Assembly: GCA_017408625.1 (NCBI GenBank)
Contig: JAFQUG010000344.1
Coordinates: forward strand, 1 to 19,106
Length of the DNA stretch: 19,106 nucleotides
Direction: 5' to 3'
Source: Clostridia bacterium
GTDB taxonomy: Bacteria > Bacillota_A > Clostridia > Oscillospirales > CAG-272
The position numbers and the translations under genes were made by a program. Under the pieces are notes generated by a model that searched no databases, was not told the DNA's origin, and saw only the letters and a program-made list of their open reading frames with translations. Position 1 is the first letter of the stretch, and each line of letters begins with the position of its first letter. Shown here one piece after another: positions 5,103-11,643 of the stretch.

Positions 5103-7217
5103 TTACTTAACCAGGCCCAGGTGCTCCATCCAATAAAGCACGTGAGATGCAAAGCCGTGGTTGCAGCTTGCGTGATCCGCTGTCAGCTCCCAAAGCGTGC
5201 CCGTTCTGTCGGCCATGTAAGTAAAGTAGCCCTTGATGTTCTCATACAGTGCCTCGTGGCAGCCGTATCTGTCAAGCAGATCAAGACGCAGATAGTTTCC
5301 GATAAACGCGTTGGCAACCCAGATCTCGGGATATACGCCCTTCTTGACGCGATCCGGACCGAAATCGTTGACCAGCGTATTCCACAGCCAAGGATGGCTC
5401 TCGGGCGTTGCAATGCCGCAGAAGAATGCGTAATACTGGCAGGCCTCGGTTCTCTCGCCCGACAGCTCAAGCTTTCCGTCTCTTCTGTACATGTTGTCGC
5501 AGAAAAATCCGCTCTCGGTCATGCTCATCTTGGCAATGGTCTCTCTCAGCTTTGCAGCCTCGTCCTTCAAGGGCTCGTCACCGTACAGCTCGGCAATGGT
5601 ATCCATCATGGTCGCATACAGCATGTTGGTTGCAAACGAAACGTCCTGCACAAGCTCATTTGCCTTGGACCATTCTACAAATACCCAGCTCTGCAGCTTC
5701 TCAAGCAGGCCGTATTCGTTCTCGAACGGACGGAAGAAGTTGAGCAGCGCGTAAACTCTGTCCTTTGCCTCGGCCACAAGCTCATAGTCGCCCGATCTCT
5801 TTGCATATTCGCCAAGCTCAAGTACGTACCACATTGCCCAGTTGGGGATATAGGTATGGTCGTTGTGATCCGAGGGATAGCACATGGGCAGCATGCCCTC
5901 GGGAATAAATTCAAACTTTTCGGGCATTAAGAAGTTGGAAAGGAACGCCTTTTCCACGTCGGAACTGCCTGTCAGTGTCTTTTCCACGCGCGAGGTAAAG
6001 AAGCTGTCGCACAGCCAGCCGGCTCTCTCACGGGAGGGGCAGTCCATATAAATATCCACGGTGTTCGCGCGGAAGGTCTCAACTGCAGCGTCGTAAATGC
6101 GGCGCATCGCGTCGTCCTCGCCCACGAATTTCGCGGTAATCTTGCCTGCGGGGAACGCTACCTTGAACAGTCGCAGTCCCTTGACGGTGAACGAGCAGCC
6201 CTTTGCCACAAGACGGATATAACGCATGGTGTAAGGCTCCTGGCAACGGATGCTGTAAGAACCGTTCTCGGCACGCACAGCTACGATGTTGGAGGTACCG
6301 TTACGGAAGCAGTTGAGCTGTCCGCCCGGGATCAGCTCGTCAAACAGCACGTAAAGCTCGCCCTTGCCGCAAGCCTCGAGCTCAAATTCGAAAATGCCCG
6401 TATAGTTGACGCCCATGTCCACGTCCACGTAGGTCTCAGCGCATACGGGAATGGCAGATGCGCTGATATCATAGGGCTGGGGCTCGGAAAATACCATGTG
6501 GGAAGCGGTCTCGTAGGATCTGAATTCCAGCTCCTCGACCGTGTATCCAAAGAACTCGTCGTAGATCTTGGTCACCTCGCGGTTGCCGTACACGGGACGG
6601 GTCTCGTCATAAGACACGCTGCCCGTAGCAAACACAGCCTTGGGATACAGCTCCTCAACCTCACCGTAGGGCACGTCACGGTGGATGAACGCCTTTTCCT
6701 CTGTCAAGGCAACCTCAACAGGTACGTTCTTTTTCTCGGGTGCAAGATCATAGCACTCCACCATGTGACGCTGGAAGGAATATCTCTGTACTTTTGTCAT
6801 TCTCTCGTCCACACCCTGTACAGAGAAGCCGACACAGGGAGCATCGGTATATGCGATCACCTCGCCGCCCACCAAAAGCTCGGCGCAGACAAACGAGGGC
6901 TTGTCTAAGTAATGGAAGGAATTGACGTTATAGCCCGCGATGCGGATGCAAAGCGCGTTGTCGCCATCACAAAGCAGATCGGTCAACACCAGCTCATCGG
7001 CACGGTAATAGCCGTGACCCGCTCTTGCAGGGCCGTGTGCAATGATCTTGCCGTTCAAAAGAACCGTGAACGAGCAGTGTGCGGCAAGTGCCAGCACAAC
7101 AGGCTTTTCGGATTTTTGAATGCTTGTATGCAAGGCGATGGTGCGGTTCATGACCTTTTCGGTACCGCACTCCCATACGGGACGCGCCTTGATAAATGAA
7201 TACTTGTGAACGTTCAT
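5103..7217 (-). CDS. GH78 alpha-L-rhamnosidase-like glycoside hydrolase
   Basis: The 704-residue protein has the bacterial rhamnosidase layout: an N-terminal beta-sandwich region (about residues 1-370) and an (alpha/alpha)6 catalytic domain. The hallmark DCPSRERAGW with Asp392 and Glu397 corresponds to the GH78 substrate and acid motif, and GTLWE with Glu677 to the catalytic base, followed by the family's SxNHGFASHVLYW end. The reaction would release terminal alpha-L-rhamnose from plant or bacterial glycans. No signal peptide is seen, so it acts in the cytoplasm on imported oligosaccharides. The ATG at 7217 has AGGAG eight bases upstream and lies 22 bp after the GH39-like gene, so it is the last gene of that operon. 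Exact substrate is not determinable. Confidence 0.88.
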   Translation of the reverse strand: MNVHKYSFIKARPVWECGTEKVMNRTIALHTSIQKSEKPVVLALAAHCSFTVLLNGKIIAHGPARAGHGYYRADELVLTDLLCDGDNALCIRIAGYNVNSFHYLDKPSFVCAELLVGGEVIAYTDAPCVGFSVQGVDERMTKVQRYSFQRHMVECYDLAPEKKNVPVEVALTEEKAFIHRDVPYGEVEELYPKAVFATGSVSYDETRPVYGNREVTKIYDEFFGYTVEELEFRSYETASHMVFSEPQPYDISASAIPVCAETYVDVDMGVNYTGIFEFELEACGKGELYVLFDELIPGGQLNCFRNGTSNIVAVRAENGSYSIRCQEPYTMRYIRLVAKGCSFTVKGLRLFKVAFPAGKITAKFVGEDDAMRRIYDAAVETFRANTVDIYMDCPSRERAGWLCDSFFTSRVEKTLTGSSDVEKAFLSNFLMPEKFEFIPEGMLPMCYPSDHNDHTYIPNWAMWYVLELGEYAKRSGDYELVAEAKDRVYALLNFFRPFENEYGLLEKLQSWVFVEWSKANELVQDVSFATNMLYATMMDTIAELYGDEPLKDEAAKLRETIAKMSMTESGFFCDNMYRRDGKLELSGERTEACQYYAFFCGIATPESHPWLWNTLVNDFGPDRVKKGVYPEIWVANAFIGNYLRLDLLDRYGCHEALYENIKGYFTYMADRTGTLWELTADHASCNHGFASHVLYWMEHLGLVK

Positions 7218-7239
7218 GTCATTCTCTCCTTTAATTCCA

Positions 7240-8526
7240 TTAATATAGTTTAATCAAAATCAATGCGTATTGACTGACGGATATGCAGATCTGTCGGCTC
7301 ATGCCCAAAAGCGGCAGAGTCTGCACGTGCGCAAGGTCACGCACGCCGTCCAAAATCAGTACGTCTGCACTGTACACATTGTCGGGAAGATTGTTCAAGC
7401 GGATATCCACAAGCCCCGCACCGTTTGAAACCGAGATCATGACCGCGCCTGCGCGGCCACCGATGGAGGCTGCTGCGTCCACGCCGCCTCCCTGCGCGTC
7501 ACAATACACCGCACTTCCCTGTCTGTACAGCACGTCGTATGCGCGAAAGGCATACGAAGGCTTGGCAGGATTGCCAAAGCGATCGCAAATACCGCACAAG
7601 GGCGAAATTTCGGGCTGTGCGTCGTAATAGGTGGCAGATTCAATTCCGAATGCGTTCTGCATCTTAAGCAGCGTTGACGCGCAGAAAACGGCACCGCGCA
7701 GCGAATGCAATCGCTCGTATTCCGCTTGCTTTTGCGCGGGAGTCTGCACACCCATATCCGGCTTTGCGCAATTCCACTCGGAAATATGAATGGGCAGGTG
7801 CGCCATGTCGCTCTTTTGCAGATAAGCTGACAGCTTACCTGCGCCTGCAAGCGCTGCGTCGGGTGTCTCTCCGTACGCGCAAACCGACACAAAATCCAGC
7901 GGCACCTGCTTTTTCTTGCAATACTTGAGAAATTCACGCGCCATCGCGCCATAGTCGGCAAATCCCATGCCGCCGACCTGCAGAGAAGGGTCATAGGACT
8001 TGACACCGTGCGCCACCTTTTCATAAAAGGCGAAAACGGCAGCGTTGCCCACATCCTTCATGGCATCGGGTGTTGCCCACACTTCAAAGCACGGAATATT
8101 GGCGTGCATGCCGTCTGCCCATCCGTCGTTGTAATGGCGGATGATATTGGTGCAGATGCGCACCCACTTGTCCGCGTTTTCGGGAAAAGCATAGTGCCAG
8201 CCGTTATCACTCTCGCCAAAGCGGTACATGATCTCGGCACCGCTCTCGGATGCCGCACGGATCAACGCATCGGTGGGTGAAAAGCGATAACTGCCGGGGT
8301 CGTATTCGTCGGCAGAGATATCCGGAAAAATGGCAGAGACGTTGACGTAAAGTCCCGCCTGCTTTCCTCCCGCATCGGCAAAGCGCACCCGCGGCACACC
8401 CATCGATAAAAACAGATCCGAAAGATCCGCCCCCGGGGAGAGCGGGCCGTTACACATGCCATGCAGCGGCTTGATCTGCCCCGTGATGGACGCAAAGTCT
8501 ACCGTGATCAGCTTTCGTTCGGTCAT
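7240..8526 (-). CDS. GH39-like protein lacking the usual catalytic acid/base
   Basis: The 428-residue product resembles clan GH-A family 39 proteins (beta-xylosidase/iduronidase type): an N-terminal LITVDFASITGQIKPLHGMCNGP segment, RFGESDNGWHY, then FEVW at residues 147-150. In GH39 enzymes FEIWNEPD carries the acid/base Glu; here it reads FEVWATPD, with Ala151 and Thr152 replacing Asn-Glu. The nucleophile position is kept: HISEWN with Glu250. It is therefore either inactive, a binding protein, or uses another mechanism. No signal peptide is visible. The ATG at 8526 lies one base after the stop of the aminopeptidase gene, so translation is probably coupled; longer starts inside that gene are less likely. 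It is co-transcribed with a GH78 enzyme gene. Confidence 0.75.
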   Translation of the reverse strand: MTERKLITVDFASITGQIKPLHGMCNGPLSPGADLSDLFLSMGVPRVRFADAGGKQAGLYVNVSAIFPDISADEYDPGSYRFSPTDALIRAASESGAEIMYRFGESDNGWHYAFPENADKWVRICTNIIRHYNDGWADGMHANIPCFEVWATPDAMKDVGNAAVFAFYEKVAHGVKSYDPSLQVGGMGFADYGAMAREFLKYCKKKQVPLDFVSVCAYGETPDAALAGAGKLSAYLQKSDMAHLPIHISEWNCAKPDMGVQTPAQKQAEYERLHSLRGAVFCASTLLKMQNAFGIESATYYDAQPEISPLCGICDRFGNPAKPSYAFRAYDVLYRQGSAVYCDAQGGGVDAAASIGGRAGAVMISVSNGAGLVDIRLNNLPDNVYSADVLILDGVRDLAHVQTLPLLGMSRQICISVSQYALILIKLY

Positions 8527-8527
8527 A

Positions 8528-9778
8528 TCAGAACGCCCAGTTGCCGTTCTCGAAGATCTGAACCATCTTGCCGTCGGCTGTCTCGCCAACGATCGAAAGA
8601 TCAGCCGTGCCGATCATGAAGTCCACGTGGATCATGGAATCGTTGATACCCTTTTCGTGCGCTTTGGCCAAGGTGTACTTGTCGTAGTCCTTAAGGCAAT
8701 TGGTAAAGCCTGCGCCCATTGCCAAGTGGCAGGCAGCGTTTTCGTCAAACAGCGTCTCGTAGAAGGTAATGCCACTGTTACGGATGGGAGAATCGTAAGG
8801 TACGAGTGCGCACTCGCCAAGCATGGCAGCGCCTGCGTCCATGGTGATCATCTGATTTAAGAGATCCTCGCCCTGCTCTGCGTGCGCCTCAACTGCGCGA
8901 CCGCCCTCAAATCTCAACCAGAACTTGTCGATCACCTCTCCGCGATAGGAAAGAGGCAGGCTGGCATATACCACGCCCTCGGCACTGCCCGCCTTGGGCG
9001 AGGTAAAGGTCTCCTCAGTGGGAATGTTGGGGTTGTAGTATTCGCCGCCCAGCGTGTTCTCGCCGCCGCCAAGGAACAAGCCGTCCTCGATCAGGCCCAC
9101 GTGCAGATCGGTGCCGTTCTCGCTCTTATAATGCAGCTTGACAAGGCCAAGGCTGTTGAGGTACGCGCACTTCTCGGCAAAATTCTTATTGTGCTTGTCC
9201 CATTCTGCCACAGCGTCAAGCAAATTTCCATCGGCATCCAGCACGCGGGAGGTATACAGAATGGCGTTCCACAGCTTTTCCACGGCAGCACTTGCGCGCA
9301 TGCCCGGGAACACCTTCTTTGCCCAGGCTTCTCCGGGAACTGCTGCGATACACCACTTATACTTGTTATCCATGGCGTCGCGATAGGGCTTGATGATGGG
9401 ATAGCGCATCTGCGCCGCCTTGGAGCTCTTTGCCTGGTTCATGCCCTTCAGACCGTCGGGGTCATCCGAGAGCAGGTACAGCATGGCAGGATTCTTTTCA
9501 AGTCTGTACTTGAGTCTTGCCTCCTCGAATTCCTCCACCGTGCCAAGGCTCTTGAGCGAGCGATACTTGACAGCGATCTTGGTCAGAGGCTGATAGTCAA
9601 AATCCACGATGACGCGCGCAGCACCCTTGCGGTAAGCCGCCTCGGTGACCATTGCCACAAACTCGGGCTGATCAAGCGAGGCACTGATCATGACCACGTC
9701 ACCCTTTTTGATACTCAAGCCGCAATTGACAAGCAGCTTGGCATATTCCTTCAGAACTGTTTTTTTCATGCTTTTCAT
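8528..9778 (-). CDS. M29-family metallo-aminopeptidase (AmpS/PepS type)
   Basis: The 416-residue protein matches the M29 family of cytoplasmic, two-metal aminopeptidases that trim peptides from the N-terminus. Visible family segments are GLSIKKGDVVMISA near the start, LPLSYRGEVIDKFWLRFEGGRAVEAHAEQGE with acidic ligands, CHLAMGAGF and the signature IHVDFMIGTADLSI with metal-binding His and Asp. The length is typical. The ATG at 9778 is chosen because GGAAAGG precedes it and the predicted transcript begins near 9804, so the ATG at 9805 is too far upstream; MKKTVLKEY at 9769 is also possible. It heads the operon with the two glycosidase-like genes. Confidence 0.9.
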   Translation of the reverse strand: MKSMKKTVLKEYAKLLVNCGLSIKKGDVVMISASLDQPEFVAMVTEAAYRKGAARVIVDFDYQPLTKIAVKYRSLKSLGTVEEFEEARLKYRLEKNPAMLYLLSDDPDGLKGMNQAKSSKAAQMRYPIIKPYRDAMDNKYKWCIAAVPGEAWAKKVFPGMRASAAVEKLWNAILYTSRVLDADGNLLDAVAEWDKHNKNFAEKCAYLNSLGLVKLHYKSENGTDLHVGLIEDGLFLGGGENTLGGEYYNPNIPTEETFTSPKAGSAEGVVYASLPLSYRGEVIDKFWLRFEGGRAVEAHAEQGEDLLNQMITMDAGAAMLGECALVPYDSPIRNSGITFYETLFDENAACHLAMGAGFTNCLKDYDKYTLAKAHEKGINDSMIHVDFMIGTADLSIVGETADGKMVQIFENGNWAF

Positions 9779-9810
9779 TTTCCTTTCCATGGAAATTATC
9801 ATCATCTTGT

Positions 9811-9839
9811 ATTATAACATATTCTGCAGGCTTTGTCAC
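9811..9839 (-). promoter_or_regulatory. Sigma-A promoter of the aminopeptidase/glycosidase operon
   Basis: On the minus strand GTGACA (9839-9834), a 17-nt spacer and TATAAT (9816-9811) with an upstream TG form a strong extended -10 promoter, just downstream of the ssp terminator. Confidence 0.75.
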
Positions 9840-9859
9840 TATTTCGCGCAAAAAAATTT

Positions 9860-9883
9860 GGGCGATCGCACGTGCGATCGCCC
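9860..9883 (-). terminator. Terminator of the ssp gene
   Basis: A perfect 24-bp palindrome with 12-bp arms (GGGCGATCGCAC and its complement) is followed on the minus strand by AAATTTTTTT. It separates the ssp gene from the aminopeptidase operon. Confidence 0.85.
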
Positions 9884-9908
9884 GTTTTGTCATATCCTTA
9901 GGGTCGTC

Positions 9909-10091
9909 TTACTTGGTCTTGAGAGAGTTCTCGTAGGACTCAACCATCTTCTTGACCATCTGACCGCCGATGCTGCCTGCCTGCTGAGAGGTCAGCTGGC
10001 CGTTATAGCCCTGGTTCAGAGTAACGCCTACTTCGTTTGCTGCCTGCATCTTGAACTGCTCAAGAGCCTTCTTTGCTTCCTTGTTTGCAAT
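9909..10091 (-). CDS. Small acid-soluble spore protein, alpha/beta type, apparent AUU start
   Basis: The product is a classic alpha/beta SASP, which coats and protects spore DNA and is degraded by the Gpr protease at germination. It shows ANKEAKKALEQFKMQAANEVGV, containing the usual N-terminal helix and protease region, then GQLTSQQAGSIGGQMVKKMVE, the conserved DNA-binding second motif. Translation from the ATT at 10091 gives 60 residues, normal for the family, and begins 'xANKEAKKALEQFK' as expected. AAGGAG at 10104-10099 lies 7 bases before this ATT. No ATG, GTG or TTG is available near it; the only upstream in-frame start, GTG 10127, lacks a ribosome site, lies in the loop of a CGCGGG/CCCGCG hairpin (10119-10135) and would add an untypical basic extension. 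A sequencing error (ATG to ATT) is the alternative. Confidence 0.85.
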   Translation of the reverse strand: MANKEAKKALEQFKMQAANEVGVTLNQGYNGQLTSQQAGSIGGQMVKKMVESYENSLKTK

Positions 10092-10253
10092 AATAAATCT
10101 CCTTGTTCGGGTCGGCTTCGCGGGCACTTCCCGCGCGCTGCCCTGTCTTTTTTCAAATTCATCTATCTCAATGGAGTCCGCAATCTCTTGCGTGCTCTGC
10201 TATTATTTTGAACGATGATCCGGGATTTATGAATGGCAATTTTTTAGTATTTT

Positions 10254-10742
10254 TTATTTCGTTTCAGTCGTTTTGTCAAAGCACCAAGTGCCGAGCCTGC
10301 GGACGGGCGGAAGCAAAAAAATCGAGTATCCGAGCATACCGCCAAGCATATTGAGCAGCAGATCGTCCACATCAAATGAGCCGATCATCAGCACAATCTG
10401 CACAAGCTCAACAAGCAAAATCAAACCGAACAAAAACAACGAGGTGCGCCAAAGTTTTTTCATTTTATCAAATGCAAACGGCAGAAATGCACCCATGGGA
10501 ACAAATAACAGCAGATTTCCCGCAACGTTTTTGACCACGACATCAAGGTTGATGCTGTCCCGGGCCAAGCGGATGATATACGTCACGATGGTACGAAACG
10601 GGATCAGATTGATATGCGCCAGAATATTGCGCAGATTTTGGTGATACCCCGAGACCGCCTTATCCAACAGCAGGATATAAAGCAAAATAGCACAATAAAT
10701 CACAAAAACCGCCCATGCAGATATTTTTACTGCTTTTTTCAT
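10254..10742 (-). CDS. VanZ-like family membrane protein
   Basis: The 162-residue protein has the VanZ pattern: an N-terminal span (ISAWAVFVIYCAILLYILLL), the short motif NLIPFRTI around residue 50, then NVAGNLLLFVPMGAFLPF, a third span (SLFLFGLILLVELVQIVLMIGSFDVDDLLLNMLGGMLGY) with the conserved DVDDLLLN segment. VanZ itself gives modest teicoplanin resistance, but most family members have no known role, so no resistance is implied. The ATG at 10742 is preceded by GGAGG and an in-frame upstream extension is unneeded. A small GCCGCC/GGCGGC hairpin (10755-10769) sits directly before the ribosome site, and a larger folded element lies further upstream, suggesting leader control. Confidence 0.85.
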   Translation of the reverse strand: MKKAVKISAWAVFVIYCAILLYILLLDKAVSGYHQNLRNILAHINLIPFRTIVTYIIRLARDSINLDVVVKNVAGNLLLFVPMGAFLPFAFDKMKKLWRTSLFLFGLILLVELVQIVLMIGSFDVDDLLLNMLGGMLGYSIFLLPPVRRLGTWCFDKTTETK

Positions 10743-10783
10743 TTTTACCTCCATGCCGCCTGTGGCGGCTCAAATAGTGACAG

Positions 10784-10843
10784 AAACTTCACCGCGGAGC
10801 TTTGCTCCAATAATGGGCACGGACCCATTATTAGGTGAAGTTT
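10784..10843. repeat. Compact three-way-junction palindromic element
   Basis: Outer arms AAACTTCACC (10784-10793) and GGTGAAGTTT (10834-10843) enclose two adjacent hairpins: GGAGC/GCTCC (10796-10800, 10804-10808) and AATAATGGG/CCCATTATT (10809-10817, 10824-10832). Only GC and one A are unpaired at the junction. Such a fold would form in RNA of either strand or as a DNA cruciform. It lies in the predicted leader of the vanZ-like gene. It may be a dispersed element; only one copy is in this window. Confidence 0.7.
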
Positions 10844-10858
10844 AAGCGTGAATGGTTG

Positions 10859-10888
10859 AGTATAAAGGAATATAACATGAACTTTCAC
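10859..10888 (-). promoter_or_regulatory. Candidate promoter of the vanZ-like gene
   Basis: On the minus strand GTGAAA (10888-10883) is followed after 18 nt by TATACT (10864-10859). Both boxes fall inside interleaved inverted repeats: GCGTGAA/TTCACGC at 10846-10852/10884-10890 and GAGTATA/TATACTC at 10858-10864/10891-10897. These could be operator half-sites. Confidence 0.35.
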
Positions 10889-10907
10889 GCTATACTCCTT
10901 TTCACGG

Positions 10908-10937
10908 TTGAAATTTGCCCATTCGGCATGATATAAT
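10908..10937 (+). promoter_or_regulatory. Sigma-A promoter of the ECF sigma factor operon
   Basis: TTGAAA (10908-10913), an 18-nt spacer and TATAAT (10932-10937) with a TG one base upstream make a good extended -10 promoter about 125 bp before the start codon. Confidence 0.65.
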
Positions 10938-11063
10938 TAATGACAATAAAACCGCAATAATCTTTCGCGAAAAAAGCACAAATTCTGCAAAAGATTTTGA
11001 AACGGAAGTTGTCTTTAGGTATGAGGCGCAAACCGCAAAAAAAGATCACAGAGGTATCAAGTA

Positions 11064-11624
11064 TTGGAGGATAAAACGATCGTTCAATTGTTCTGGATGC
11101 GTTCAGAACAAGGAATTGAAGCATTACAACAAAAATACGGCAGCTTTTTGTTTCGCATTGCCATGAATCTGCTTGCCAACAAGCAGGACAGCGAGGAATG
11201 CGTCAACGATACGTATCTGCACACCTGGAATTCCATACCCGAGGCACGCCCGGAAAGCCTCAAGCTTTATACGGGCAGGATCGCAAGAAATCTGGCCATC
11301 AATCGCATCAAGCATAATTCAGCGCAAAAGCGCGGGCGGCAGATCACCGACCTGCTCTCCGAGCTCTCCGAATGCATTCCCTCCCCCAATACCGTCCCCG
11401 GCATTGAATACGAGCAGGAGCTTTTGCAAAGCACCATTTCCGCATTTGTCGCGGCGCTGGACGAGGTCAACCGTGCCATTTTTGTGCACCGCTATTGGAT
11501 GGGCGAAAGCATTGGCGCCATTGCTGCGCTGGTTGGCATTACCGAAAATGCGGTCAGCTCAAGGCTGTTCCGCATGCGCGCCGAGCTGCGCGAGGCACTT
11601 GAGACTGCAGGGTATTACGTGTAA
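11064..11624 (+). CDS. ECF-type RNA polymerase sigma factor
   Basis: The 186-residue protein has the two-domain ECF layout. Region 2 covers about residues 25-60 (YGSFLFRIAMNLL, then DSEECVNDTYLHTWN), followed by the LAINRIK segment. Region 4 covers about 124-178 (FVAALDEVNRAIFVHRYWMGESIGAIAALVGITENAVSSRLFRMRAELREAL) with its helix-turn-helix. It redirects RNA polymerase to a regulon in response to a surface signal. The TTG at 11064 is chosen because it yields the usual family N-terminus (MEDKTIVQLFW) and has GAGG nine bases upstream; no ATG fits, so the start is non-ATG. The next gene starts 19 bp after its stop and encodes a membrane partner, which probably holds it inactive. Confidence 0.9.
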   Translation: MEDKTIVQLFWMRSEQGIEALQQKYGSFLFRIAMNLLANKQDSEECVNDTYLHTWNSIPEARPESLKLYTGRIARNLAINRIKHNSAQKRGRQITDLLSELSECIPSPNTVPGIEYEQELLQSTISAFVAALDEVNRAIFVHRYWMGESIGAIAALVGITENAVSSRLFRMRAELREALETAGYYV

Positions 11625-11643
11625 AGGAACGGAGGGCTGAAGC

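Noticed and set aside
10254..10742. Vancomycin/teicoplanin resistance gene
   Set aside because: VanZ-like proteins are widespread without resistance roles and no other van genes are present.
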